A stretch of 64,000 bases of DNA from Camellia lanceoleosa (GCA_025200525.1 CM045770.1:83137647-83201646), one strand, 5' to 3'; positions 45,276-56,756 are shown, counted from the first letter of the stretch. Numbers and translations: made by a program. Notes: generated by a model not told the origin, from the letters alone.

Positions 45276-46429
45276 TGTTAGAACAATCTTCTATGTAGAA
45301 TAAATAATTTGAAACAAATCAAACAAATAAAAAATAAATTATGTACCGAATTTATTTTATCGAACTAAATGAATAATAAAAGATCAAGTCGAGTGTGTGA
45401 CACTCTGTCCTTAAGACAGATTCGTCTCGCTACAGTGCTTACGGACAAATGGCGTCTATTTCTCAGGATACAATGATCTTCACAAATTGTAGTAACACTC
45501 CAAACAATTTGTACGGCAAACAAAACTTGTGTTCTAAACTCTCTGAATTTTTCCATAATATAATATGAAGAATAATGCAAACAGATAAAAAATCTGGACA
45601 ACAAGAAATGTATATTTCAAACTGTTTTTCCCGGATACCCAACTGCTGGAACAAACCTGGTATATATAGGCAAATTTCAGACCCGAACAGGTATTAAATT
45701 CAAACTGGAACAGATTCAATTCAAACCAACAGATGCAACACTGTTTGAACAGATAACTGCTGGAGTTTGAATCTGTTGGTAACTGCTGGACAGACAGTTT
45801 TATAACTGCTAAACAGATTTGTTTGGGCAGTTTCAATTTGTCCGAAATTTGAAACTGCTATGGAACTTGGAAGAGGCATAAATTTTGGACAAAAAATTTG
45901 AATTCAAATTTGGTGCAAAATTCGAATTAATTTCCCGCAAGAATTTTTTTTTTGAAAAAATTCAAATGAATTTTGTTCAAAAAATTAACATTAGAACCGA
46001 CCCAATCCACAACCGCATCTGGACGGACAGCGGCGCGCGCGCACGTGTGTGGTGGTTTGGGCTAAGGTTTCATTTGTCCATAACTCCTCCCTTCTACAAA
46101 CTTGAGGTGCCCTTTGGGGCCCAATCCAAGGTTGTATAGCTAGAGCTTATATACTCACAAAAGCTCTCTTAAAGTTTCAATGTGGGACAACCCAATTCAG
46201 GGAAACCCACATTTAATTTTTTAAATGTCAAATTCCACGAACCCGAAAACGACATCAAGTTCTCATTAGGTTATAAATGGTTTTGACGAACCGTCTTTAC
46301 CGCGTGACTTGCCATGTGGCAAGAAACACGTCACCTCTTCGGACCCACCTCAAAAGATGTGTGGACCCCACTCAATTTTGGGCTCAAAGTTGGTCCAAAA
46401 TAAGCCCTATAAATACCAAATTTCCAACA
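45276..46429 (-). repeat. 3' LTR of the copia element
   Basis: It starts and ends TGTT...AACA on plus. On minus a TATA-like CTATATATACC lies at about 45668-45658, upstream of AGGTTTGTTCCAGCAG, suggesting the LTR core promoter. Confidence 0.92.
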
Positions 46430-46968
46430 ATCCCCCACATGAATGGAAATTGACGGAGAGAAAATGCAACAACGTGATCTAATTACAGAGAGTACAAAAA
46501 TAGGAAATATTCTACAAAAGATAGGTAGCTTTTGGCTTTGAACCTTCCCTTATGAGACATTACCGGATTTACAAGCTAATCAGTGAACATGATGTCTTGA
46601 ACTGTTCAACCGTTTGTGTAAAACAAGACAATAGAACTCACATAGTATATTACCAAATACAGTTTAGTTCTCACTATTGTGTTCATTTTGGCCCTAAATA
46701 ACCTAGTCTTTCATGAGTGCTCTAAAGACTTGTAGCCCTTCATAAATCTCATAGAACCGGCCCAGTTCACATTCATATAGGTGATTCTTATGAAGAGTAT
46801 CTTGCCATACTCTACTAGGTTTACCTAGATATAAGAATCATTAAAAGTATTAATTAACCTAAAAACGCTACAAACATCACTATTTCATCATATAAATGGG
46901 TAGGAGTTTGACTCCCCAGTGATCCTTATGAGTTATACACAACTCGGTTGTCCCTTTGAACTTAGATC
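46430..46968 (-). other. 3' untranslated region of the copia element
   Basis: Non-coding DNA between the end of RNase H and the polypurine tract. No extra ORF recognised. Confidence 0.6.
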
Positions 46969-48565
46969 TTAGGATCTCCAGTCAACTAGGTTGGGTTGCC
47001 GTTGTGGTAAGTCTAATTTAATAGGCTTTAGTCCCATTCCCCTCGATAAATTCTCAAGTAGCTCTCTTGCTAACCCTTTAGTTAGTGGATCCGCTATACT
47101 GTCTTTAGACTTCACATATTCAATGGAAATAATTCTATTAAAGAGTAGTTGTCTTACGGTATTATGTCGACAACAAATGTGTCGTGACTTATCGTTATAC
47201 ATATGACTCTGTGCTCTACCTATTACTGATTGACTATCGCAATGTATGCATATAGCAGGCACCGGTTTTGGCCACATTGGAATATCTTCAAGGAAGTGAC
47301 GAAGTCATTCTGCTTCTTCCCCAGCTTTATCTAAAGCTATGAATTCTGATTCCATAGTAGACCTAACTATGCAAGTCTGTTTCGAAGATTTCCAAGATAC
47401 AGCCGCACCACCAAGAGTAAAGATATACCCACTGGTGGATTTTGAGTCTTTAGTATTTGATATCCAGTTTGCATCACAGTACCCTTCAAGTACTGCTGGA
47501 TATCTAGTATAATTCAGTCTAATGTTACGAGTAAATCGGAGATATCTTAGAACCCTTATTATTGCTTTCCAGTGTTCTACTCCTAGATTACTCATATATC
47601 TACTTAATTTACTTACTACATATGTTATATCCGGGTGAGTGCAGTTTATCAAGTACATTAAGTTTCCAATAATTTGGGCATACTCTAATTGAGAAATACT
47701 TTTCTGTACATTCTTAGAAAGAAACAAATTAACATCCACAGGTGTTCTAGCAAGATGATCATTATCTTTGCTGAATTTGTTAAGTATTTTTCAATGTAAT
47801 GAGATTGTGACAAAACATAACCTTCTGATGTTTTGATAATTTTCATACAAAGTATTACATTAACAATCCCCATATCTTTCATGTCAAAATGTTTATTCAA
47901 CATTTTCTTAGTAGTTTTAATCATGTTATTATTACTACCTATGATGAGCATATCATCTACATAAAGACATATAATAACATAACCTTTGTATGTATTTTTA
48001 ATATAAACACATTTGTCACACTTATTAATTTTGAATCCATTTGACATCATTGCTTTGTTAAATTTTTCATGCCATTGCTTTAGTGCTTGTTTTAAACCAT
48101 ATAATGATTTAACCAATTTACACACTTTCTTTTCTTTTCCTGGAATAGAAAATCCTTCTGGTTGTTCCATGTGAATTTCTTCATTTAACTCACCATTTAA
48201 GAAAATGGTTTTCACATCCATTTGATGAATTTCTAGATTGTACAAAGATGCAATAGCAATTAGCATTCTAATGGATGTTATTCTAGTAACCGGTTAATAT
48301 GTGTCAAAGTAATCAAGACCTTCCTTTTGTCTATACCCTTGACCACAAGTCTTACCTTGTATTTGTCAATTGATCCATCCGCTTTCATTTTTCTCTTGAA
48401 AATCCATTTGTACTCAAGAGGTTTACAACCTGGTGGCAAATTCACCAATTCCCAAGTGTGATTTTGCAATATGGATTCAGCTTCACTGTTTACAGCTTCT
48501 TTCCATAAAGGAGCTTCAGGACTAGACATAACCTCTTTAAAAGTTAAAGGCTCATTTTTTAACAA
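46969..48565 (-). pseudogene. pol: Reverse transcriptase and RNase H (copia)
   Basis: From 48565 downward: WKEAVNSEAESILQNHTWEL and PLEYKWIFKRKMKADGS (RVT_2 start); a frameshift near 48275; the block HQMDVKTIFLNGEL; the catalytic box CLYVDDMLIIGS near 47955; another shift near 47770; then [14 protein letters not shown] and RNase H with YCDANW, TMESEF and CDSQSV. An in-frame TGA at 47302 (usually Trp in A-E-W-L-R) splits RNase H, and the C-terminus DPLTKGL runs to a stop at 46969. Confidence 0.9.
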
Positions 48566-49881
48566 AAATGTTAGAAAATCTGGATCAAAAGATTTTGAGA
48601 TTCTAATATGTTTACTATGCCTAGGTTCCTCTTCTTCATTTTGATCTATCTCTTGCTCTTGTTCTTAATCATGTTCTTGATCCTGACTAGTAATAACATC
48701 ATGAGATGTTTTGTTAATACTAGTCTCTTGTCCAGTCTTGTTTGAAAACACATGTTCAAAGAAAGACGCATTCCGAGATTCAATAATAGTATTTACATGC
48801 ATTTCGGAATGTTCTGACTTATGAATCAAAAATCGATATGCACTACTATTCATGACATAACCAATGAAAATGTAATCAACAGTTTTAGGATCTATCTTAG
48901 TCTTTTTAGGACTAGGAATAGCCACTTTAGCCAAACACCCCCACACTTTTAAGTATTTGTAGGATGGTACTCTTCCATACCACAATTCATAAGGTGTTTG
49001 ATTCACTTTCTTTCGGGGTACTTTATTTAAAATATAATTAGCAGAAAATATTGCTTCCCCCCACAAGTTCTGAGGTAATCCAAAACTTATTAACATGACA
49101 TTCATCATTTCTTTTAAAGTCCTATTTTTCCTTTCAGTAATACCATTTTGCTAAGGTGAGTAAGGAGCGGTGGTTTGATGAATTGTTCCGTGTTGTTTAC
49201 AAAATTTACCAAAATGTGATTCATATTCACCACCTCTATCACTTCTAAGTTTCTTAATTTTCTTACCAAGTTGATTTCCAACTTCATTCTTATATTGAAT
49301 GAAAGTTTCCAAAATTTTATCCTTGGTTCGAATTAAATAAACATAACTATATCTAGTATAGTCATTTATAAAGTTGATAAAATACTTTTTCCCACCTCTA
49401 GTTTGAATTGATTTAAAATCACAAATGTCACTATGAATTAATTCAATGGTTCGGTACTTCTTTTAATTGAATGAAAATGATTTTTGGATAATTTTGCCTC
49501 AACGCAAATTTCACATTTATGATTTGAATCAATATCAAATTTAGGTAAACATTCCATATTAATTAATCTATGTAAAGATCCATAATTAACATGTCCAAGT
49601 CTACTATGCCATAAATTTGAAGACTCAAGCAAGTAAGAAGAAGATATATTTTTATTAATAACAGAGGGTACAACAGTCATTACATTCATTTTGAAAAGGC
49701 CATCAGACATGTAATATTTTCCTACATACATCCCGTTTTTGGTAAGTACAAACTTGTCACTTTCAAAAACTAGCCTAAACCCATTTTTACTCAACAAAGA
49801 TCCGAAAACAAGGTTCTTGCGAATGTCCGGTACATGCAGCACATTATTGAGAGTGAGTTCATTTCCAGATGTCATCTTCAA
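48566..49881 (-). pseudogene. pol: GAG-pre-integrase and integrase (copia)
   Basis: The pre-integrase zinc domain is present (LWHSRLGHVNYGSL ... CEICVEAKLSKNHF). A one-base loss near 49441 shifts into LIHSDICDF (first Asp), then LRSDRGGEYES (second Asp) and ITERKNRTLKEMM (Glu). A TAG near 49152 interrupts Y-S-P-x-Q-N-G. The integrase C-terminal part (PYELWYGRVPSYKYLKVWGC) is intact to a stop at 48665, after which acidic linker codons lead to RT. Confidence 0.9.
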
Positions 49882-49890
49882 AATAATCTT

Positions 49891-50298
49891 TCATTGTCCT
49901 TCAACTTTGGAAGTTGAGGAGTTGCCCATAAAAAGTTGTTCACCGTTGTCCACTGTAGAATAAGATATGAACATCTTTTTGTTAGTACAGATGTGGCGAG
50001 TAGCACCAGTGTCCGTCCACCATTCTTTAGGATTTCCGACAAGATTTGCCTCAGAAATAATTGCAGAAAGATTTATGGCATCTACACCATTGAAAATTTT
50101 ATCCATTTCAGTCATATTGGCTTGAGCAGCCTTCTTGCTTAATCTTCCTTTACCTTTGCAAAAATCAGTTCCTAAGAACTTCTCTGGCTTTTTACCATGA
50201 TTCACTGGCACAGTCCCAACAGACGGAGGGGTTGGAGCAATTGCAGCCACCATACCAGTATTGATTTGAACATAAGTTTGACCAGTTTCTATAGCCAT
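49891..50298 (-). pseudogene. gag-pro: gag start fused to protease by an internal deletion (copia)
   Basis: The ATG at 50298 opens a copia gag N-terminus with KPEKFLGTDF, but the bulk of gag (normally ~200 more residues, including the CCHC knuckle) is missing. The frame jumps to KGKGRLSKKAAQANMTE and the protease region WWTDTGATRHICTNKKMF, whose D-T-G-A catalytic block is intact. A TGA at 49890-49888 ends the frame just before the next one. The deletion keeps the frame open. Confidence 0.85.
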
Positions 50299-50384
50299 GA
50301 ATTCTAAATTATAAAACAAAATTAGAATTAGAATTCTATACTGCACAGAAAATTAAACCATAAACACATAATTTGAAATTCTGC

Positions 50385-50640
50385 AAAATAAAAGAAACAA
50401 GAATTGTAACTTTTATTTTCAATTAATTTGAAAATAAAATAAAATTTTATTTAACTAAATTAATTCCACACAGAAATTTTGAACCAAAACCATAGAATTA
50501 AATTCTGTTAAAATAAAAGAAACAAGAATTGTAACTTTTATTTTCAATTAATTTGAAAATAAAATAAAATTTTATTTAACCAAATTAATTCCACACGGAA
50601 AATTAAATTTCTGTAACACTTCAATAATTAAAATACTAAA
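50385..50640 (-). repeat. ~125 bp tandem duplication in the copia leader
   Basis: AAATAAAAGAAACAAGAATT and the following ~80 bases occur at 50386 and 50511. The related leader at 38880-39010 has the unit once, so the duplication is specific to this copy. Confidence 0.8.
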
Positions 50641-50880
50641 ACAGAATTTTAATTAATGGACACTCAAATTATTTATGAAAACCAAAATTAATTTCTAACT
50701 AACTTCGCAAATAAATATTCTGAATTGTTAATGACACCAGTGTATTACTACTAGTTGTTTTTCTAACCAGAATATATTATTGTAAAACCACAAAAAATAA
50801 TTTCTAAAAGAAGAAGAAAGAACAAAAGAAACAAACGAAAAATCCTGTATAAACAGAATAATTCGAATCTGTCTTAAGAT

Positions 50881-52026
50881 TGTTGGAATAATCTTCTGTA
50901 TAGAATAAATAATTTGAAACAAATCAAACAAATAAAAAATAAATTATGTACTGAATTTATTTTACCGAACCAAATGAATAATAAAAGATCAAGTCGAGTG
51001 TGTGACACTCTGTCCTTAAGATAGATTCGCCCCGCTACGGTGCTTACAGACAAATGGCGTCTATCTCCCAGGATACAATGATCTTCACAAATTGTAGTAG
51101 CACTCCAAACAATTTATATGGCGAACAAAATCTGTGTTCTAAACTCTCTGAATTTTTTCCTAAAATAATATGAAGAATAATGCAAACAGATAAAAAAATT
51201 GGACAACAAGAAATGTATATTTCAGACTGTTTTTCCCGAATACCCAACTGCTGGAACAAACCTGGTATATATAGGCAAATTTCAGACCCGAACAGGTATT
51301 AAATTCAAACTGGAACAGATTCAATTCAAACCAACAGGTGCAACACTGTTTGAACAGATAACTGCTGGAGTTTGAATCATGGTAATCGCCGATGATTTGA
51401 AATCGTCTCGCGCTTTTATAACTGAATAGATCTCGATCAAGCGCTTCAATCATCCGAAATTTGAAACTATTGTGGAACTTGGAAGAGGCACAAATTTTGG
51501 ACAAAAAATTTGAATTCAAATTTGGTGCAAAATTTGAATTAATTTCCCGCAAGAATTTTTTTTTGAAAAAATTCAAATGAATTTGATCCAAAAAATTAAC
51601 ATTAGAACCGACCCAATCCACAACCGTGCCCGGATGGACGGTGGCGCGTGCTCGTGTATGGTGGTTTGGGCTAAGATTTCATTTGTCCATAACTCTTCCC
51701 TTCTACAAACTTGGGGCCCAACCCAAGGTTGTACACCTAGAGCTTATATACTCACAAAAGCTCTCTTAAAGTTTCAATATGGGACAACTCATTTCAAGGA
51801 AACCCACATTTAATTTTTGAAATGTCCAATTCCACGAACCCGAAAACGGCGTCAAATTCCCATTAACTCATAAATGGTTTTGACGAACCGCCTTCACCGT
51901 GTGACTTGCCATGTGGCAAAAAACACGTCACCTCTTCAGACCCACATCAAAAGACATGTAGACCCCACTTAATTTTGGGCTCAAATTTGGCCCAAAATAA
52001 GCCCTATAAATACCAAATGTCCAACA
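50881..52026 (-). repeat. 5' LTR of the copia element
   Basis: It aligns with 45276-46429 throughout except for a ~60 base patch at 51376-51460, where the two sequences differ almost completely. The TATA-like site is at about 51273-51264 on minus. Confidence 0.92.
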
Positions 52027-52975
52027 GCTTTTTCTTTCTTTCTTTTTTTTAAACTATAAGAAATAAAGTGTTTCAAACTCAAATCACAATATGTAAAGTG
52101 AAGTTTCACTAAAAAATAAACACTACTATTTTAATTTTCTTAATCGAAGTACAAAAAATAACTGCATTTTTTTTTCACACGATAAAATGTTAAGGAGTTA
52201 GTGAGTTAAATTACAATGAAAAAATCATAGTCATTCCATTGACTCAAACTTTGAACCTTTTTTTTTTTTTTTTTTCAGCATACAATATGATGTTAAGGGA
52301 TTAATAAATTAAATTACAACGGAAAGATCGTAATTGCACCATTAACTCGAATCTTTAACCTCTAATTTTCTTATGATCTCAAAGGATAATTATATGAATA
52401 ATTGGACTAAATGCCCTGTCCTTCACTCTGCTTTTAAATAGGTGAAATAAAATTTGTCCAAAACCGTTTACAATATTTGCTCGTCAATGGTTTTTTCTCT
52501 GTACCCTTCTTCCTTCTCCTGCATGGCTCTTTCAATTAAAGTCTACCTTCGTGGCTTCATTGATGTTGGTTAGTCAAAGAGTGTTTTATGTTTTTTTAGA
52601 AAACTCTTAAGTGCATATTTTATTAGGTCATTTTGTGATTTGAGTTACATATTTTTGGGAAATGACTTGTGTAAAATTGTAAAAATTTATGTAATTTTGT
52701 GAATTTCAAAACTTTTACGAATAATTTACGCTAATTTGTGTTCGATTTATGCATTTTTGTAAAATTACTTATATAAATTCGTGAAAATTTACGTAATTTT
52801 GTAAATTGTGCATAGAGTGTGCAAGGTTGCACACCCAAACACTTCGCATAATTTTAGACTGAATTACAACAATTAACACGATTAACAAAATGTGTGAAAT
52901 TGTCTTAATATGCTTTTGTCCATTTGCCTTTTTGGCTGCTTTTATTCTATTTCTCCGTCTTTTATTATATAGATA

Positions 52976-53203
52976 TTTAAAGGAAAATTTATTAGAAAAT
53001 CTTTTTTCAAGTGTTTGTATTTCAATTAGTCCATAAAATATTCTTATATTCTAATAAGTCGTATTATTTAGATACTTGATCTACCAAATCTTAATTCTCA
53101 TATTTAAGGTATTTTATAGACATTTCTACCCTTACAAATATTTTTTGAACGGTTAGCAATTTGGTGATATGAACATTTATATTTTACAATGTGAATATTC
53201 ACA
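52976..53203. mobile_element. Palindrome-family element truncated by the virus
   Basis: The end GGAAAATTTATTAGAAAATC, the GAACGGTTAGCAATTTGGTG block and one CAATGTGAATATTCACAT palindrome are present; sequence changes to viral leader at ~53204. Copy A has no such element at the corresponding point (33348). Confidence 0.75.
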
Positions 53204-53458
53204 TAGGGAACAGAAGCAGGAAGTAGCACTAAAATAATAATAAGTAAGGGAAAACAGAAAACAATTTAACAATAACTTCAAATAAACATTAATAAAACTT
53301 ACAATTGTTTACTGGAATGAAGCAAGCAGTTCTTCAAAATACATAATTTGTAAACTGAAAACAATTTTTGAAAATATAAATTACAGAGAAAGCTATTTTC
53401 TTGAGGAAGGAATGCTCTCAATTTTTCTAACTCTACCTTATTCCTGACTGAAGAAGCT

Positions 53459-53605
53459 CTTTTATAATCAAAAGAGACTACTATTAGCCGTGTGAGTGAC
53501 TACTGTTAGCCTTATGAGTGAATAATCTGACTTGAAAGGAGCTTCAAGAGCACATGGGAGCTGTCTGCTGCTTTCGATGAGTGACTAAAGTTGATGGCCA
53601 CTTTT
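53459..53605 (-). promoter_or_regulatory. Viral intergenic promoter region, copy 1
   Basis: On minus a TATA box TATAAAAG lies at 53466-53459, preceded by ~140 bases that recur at 56034-56180. Downstream on minus (53458-53204) is an untranslated leader-like, AT-rich stretch without a long frame. Confidence 0.7.
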
Positions 53606-53821
53606 TACTATGCTGAATTTGTCGGTTGGATGAATCATGATGAATAGTAATGTTGACTTTTTGATGAATAGTGAATAGTAAAGTTGACTTTTTTTACTAT
53701 TCATTGCTTAAAGGCATGTGACTGAGGGAATCAATATAGATATAACTATCAACAGCTTTTCTCAAAAGACGAGTATTGATTGAAGCTGATAACTATAGCT
53801 ATAGAGAATCCAATGACTGAA
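53606..53821 (-). other. Viral non-coding DNA between ORF2 stop and promoter
   Basis: It contains repeated GATGAATAGTAA words (53630-53700). No frame. Confidence 0.5.
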
Positions 53822-55152
53822 TTAAGCATATGGGTCCTGAGCATCTTGAAACTCGGGTCCATATGGATTTTGAGTAGTTGAACCTTCAGAAGAGTTTGAA
53901 CTATCTGAACCATCTTCTGAACTGTTGTTATCCGAGTCTGACTTGGCTTGGGCCATGAGGAGACGAGCCATTTGAAAGAGCTCATCTTTGGATGACTTGG
54001 ACTTGGGCATAACCTTTAATTTGGACTTATCCTTTGACTTGGGCTGGTCAGTACTGGGCTTTGCTGACTTGGATTTAATCTTTGATTTGGATGACTTTGG
54101 CTTGGAAGAACTGGATGTTGGGCTTCCAAGATTAATTGGAGGAAGTTGGCTTCCTTGTGTTAATGGAGCAGTTGGGCTCTGCTGGGCTTTAACTATGGCA
54201 GGCGTAGGGAAATAAATGTTGATTGGAAATTCAGTTTGAACAATATCAACAATGCGTGGAATCTTGAAATTATCCCACCATTTAACCATGTGTTGCCGGT
54301 AAATAACATCATCAGAAATACCATATTGCCATTTGAATATCCAAGGGATTAGATATAAAAATAAGCAATGGAGGGAATTTCCTTTGCTGAGGAATGAATG
54401 AGAAAACAGTGGAAAAATAGTTGACTTGATCCATAATGACTGATGGGAAGATTTATGAAATGGCGCCATATTGAGTCCACCATCGCAGAAACCAGGTAGG
54501 TAACTCGGATTTGAACTTTTGATCAAATTGAAGAAACCAAGAGTGACTATTTCACTCATTTTGATACAAAAGGACTTTGAACCAAAACATCAATGTAATC
54601 ATAGTATTGAATTGAATGACCAGGCAAATCTTGTAGTTGATAAGGAGAACCCCAGTCAACCAGAGAAACAAAGTTGTGAATATAAAGTGAATGGTACACA
54701 ATTTTACTTGTGTAAGTGCGATCATAAATAGGTTTAATCACAATCGACTGATGGTTGAACAGGATGTCTTTGTAGAAAGTAATTGTTTTTTCTGGATGGA
54801 GAGGAATAAAATGCCATCTAGGAGGGAAATAAGATTTAGCTAGATCATGAACAGTATGACTCTTTGGGTGACTAGGTTCTTTGAAAAAGAGATTAGTAGT
54901 GGTGGATTTAACATAATCAGATCGAGCAGATTTAATAGAATTAGGAGGGTATGGAGTAACTGCTTGACTAGATGAAGCAAAAGGATCAATAGCCAAAGCA
55001 GATGTATAACTAGATTTAGGAATGTTACCAAGAATTTGGTAACGGTTAACCAATTCAGTAGGATGGTATTTGGTGACTAACTCCAATGGGGCAAGAACAA
55101 ACAGTTGACTAGATGGGACCAAGGCTTTGGAAGGAGGCCGTGGACGAGACAT
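53822..55152 (-). pseudogene. Viral ORF2 (function unknown), minus copy
   Basis: It starts MSRPRPPSKALVPSSQLF at 55152 and is open to ~54556, where the frame is lost; conserved sequence continues in other frames to a stop at 53822. The N-terminal ~200 residues have a conserved Tyr/Pro/His-rich domain (KYHPTELVNRYQILG, FPPRWHFIPLHPEKTITF). The C-terminal ~120 residues are low-complexity Ser/Lys-rich, then acidic (SDSDNNSSEDGSDSS). The plus copy at 62967 encodes the same protein. Only family-level conservation between the two copies is seen; no enzymatic motif. Confidence 0.75.
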
Positions 55153-55241
55153 CTGTGAAATAGAGGAGATAAATTAGCATCCACTGAGGAATCTAATTGA
55201 TCAGTATGTTCATGTAAACAGTTAATATAATGTGCAAGTTG

Positions 55242-55400
55242 TTATTTTTGAGCTTTAATTCGATGAAATTGTATGTACTGGGCTCTTTTAGTAGGTAAAT
55301 GGGTTGATTTGAGAAAGGCAAGGCGACGAGCAATATGCTTAATCATGGATTTGTAGTGTTTAATTTTCTGTTTATGGGATGAAATAGAGGGAATAGGCAT
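55242..55400 (-). pseudogene. Small ORF between ORF1 and ORF2, minus copy (stop-truncated)
   Basis: The ATG at 55400 begins MPIPSISSHKQKIKHYKS. The reading is the same as in the plus copy up to a CAA-to-TAA change at 55244-55242, and matches again behind it. Basic, helical in character (KRAQYIQFHRIKAQK). Confidence 0.65.
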
Positions 55401-55439
55401 TATTATCCACCCTGTAAAAATTCTCTAGTAAGAAAATTA

Positions 55440-56027
55440 GGAATAGAATTTTATATTCAATGTCAAAATCAAAAATACTTAATATAGATTGCCATCGGGC
55501 AAAAATTTGCTTACTATCAAGATTTTGAACATCTTTTTCTAAAACATACTTAGCAGATTTACAATCAACACGAAGTAAAAATTTTTGATTTAAAATATCA
55601 TCTTGAAATTTACTAATACATAAAACAGTAGATAAAATTTCTTGTTTAATAGTACTATAATTCTTTTGTGCTTTATTCTAGACACCAGAATGATAACGAA
55701 CAATTTGTTCAGATGATTGAGGAGTAATTTTCTGGAGAAGGATACCACCATAACCAATATCAGAGGCATCAATTTGAATAATTTTGAATGAATTCTCAGT
55801 AGGAATACCAAGACAAGGAAGAGACTTAACATAGTGTTTAACTTGTTTAACAATAGCAGTATGAGTAGAAGACCAAGGAGGAGGATTGTCTTTTAACCTA
55901 TCAAACAAGGGTTGACAAGTTTTCCCAAGGTCTTTGTAAAATTCAGCAATGTAATTAAGTGATCATAAAAAGCGTTGTAATTGGGTTTTATCTAAAATTT
56001 CATCAGGAAACTTAGACGCAAACGCAA
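55440..56027 (-). pseudogene. pol: RT end and RNase H of viral ORF1, minus copy
   Basis: Coding-like sequence begins abruptly at 56027, at codons corresponding to the RT thumb/connection of the plus copy. RNase H residues are visible in IQIDASDIGYGG (Asp), KQEILST (Glu) and RVDCKSAK (Asp). Breaks include a TAG near 55678. Everything upstream of this in ORF1 is deleted, and a second promoter copy is joined at 56028-56034. Confidence 0.8.
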
Positions 56028-56033
56028 GAGGCC

Positions 56034-56183
56034 CTTTTATAATCAAAAGAGACTACTGTTAGCCTTGTGAGTGACTACTGTTAGCCTTGTAAGTGAATAA
56101 TCTAACTTGAAAGGAGCTTCAAGAGCACATGGGAGCTGTCTGCTGTTTTTGGTGAGTGACTAAAGTTGATGGTTGCTTTTTAC
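56034..56183 (-). promoter_or_regulatory. Viral intergenic promoter region, copy 2
   Basis: It repeats 53459-53605 with few changes, including TATAAAAG on minus at 56041-56034. It is fused on one side to deleted ORF1 and on the other to the inverted repeat of the head-to-head junction. Confidence 0.7.
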
Positions 56184-56296
56184 TGGATGTAGTGTTAGCA
56201 GAATAATCATCTAAATAATTATACTAATCAATGTTTATAAACAATTAGATAAACTCGAAACTAATTTAGATGATTATTCTGCTAACACTACATCCA
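56184..56296. repeat. 33-bp perfect inverted repeat at the head-to-head viral junction
   Basis: 56184-56216 and 56264-56296 are exact reverse complements, separated by 47 bases. The right arm is in-frame ORF1 coding DNA of the plus copy (DDYSANTTS); the left arm is a copied inverse of it attached to the promoter of the minus copy. Confidence 0.95.
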
Positions 56297-56756
56297 CTAA
56301 ACAATCTTTAGATCAACCTATGATTAACTTACCCAGTAATCGTTCTAAAAAAAGTAGTTTAGTCACTCTAGATACTTCTACTATTAAAGCTATAGAACAA
56401 CTATTCACTAAATTAACTACTTCTGAACAAGCTTCACCATCTAAGGAAAAAGGTCTTACTGTCCTAAACCAACCTTTAGACAAGGCTTCTACTCAATTAG
56501 AAACTGATACTGAAATTAATCAATTAGCTCAACAATTTCAATCTTCTAATCTTAATAAACTCCACTATCCTAAACCTCAACCTACTACTCTTACTAAAAA
56601 TTGGTATTCTCAACCTACTCCACCTGACCTCCAATATGAAGAAACTAATCTTTCTAATCAATTTTCTGTATCTGCTAAAAAATTATACGAATGAAATATT
56701 GATGGCCTTAGTGAAGATCAAATACTTCAAAAATTAAATCACTTATCTATGGTTGC
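56217..56756 (+). pseudogene. Viral ORF1, region before and start of coat protein, plus copy (part 1)
   Basis: In-frame codons run from about 56222 (VYKQLDKLETNLDDYSA) through a Ser/Thr/Gln-rich stretch to KLYE at 56693, where a TGA replaces a probable Trp, and on to HLSMVA at 56756. The movement-protein domain that should precede this is missing. The solo LTR interrupts the gene here; reading resumes at 59148. Confidence 0.75.

Larger units (their letters stand above)
45276..52026 (-). mobile_element. Complete, decayed Ty1/copia retrotransposon
   Basis: Two LTRs of 1154 and 1146 bases enclose, on minus, a leader, a shortened gag, protease, integrase, RT and RNase H in copia order (integrase before RT). 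The target duplication GCTTT is perfect (45271-45275 and 52027-52031). The polypurine tract ATGTGGGGGAT (minus) abuts the left LTR. No initiator-Met primer site is seen beside the right LTR; the bases there read ATCTTAAGACAGATTCG on minus. A truncated relative lies at 38817-40247. Copy A of the duplication shows the empty site near 30370. Confidence 0.95.
42770..52975. repeat. Segmental duplication, copy B (partner at 27095-33355)
   Basis: It has the same order of blocks as copy A, enlarged by insertions absent from A: a retroposon (43018-43691), a 173-base insert (44059-44231), a palindrome-family block (44412-44969) and the copia element (45276-52026). It ends where a palindrome-family element begins at ~52976. 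Confidence 0.85.

Noticed and set aside
45534..45836. Open frame of 100 codons in the copia LTR and its counterpart at 51160-51621
   Set aside because: It lies within the LTR, is not preserved as the same frame between the two LTRs, and is built from repeated CTGCTGGA-type words.
50860..50880. Initiator tRNA-Met primer binding site next to the copia 5' LTR
   Set aside because: The bases read ATCTTAAGACAGATTCG on minus and do not match TGGTATCAGAG; the primer tRNA was left undefined.
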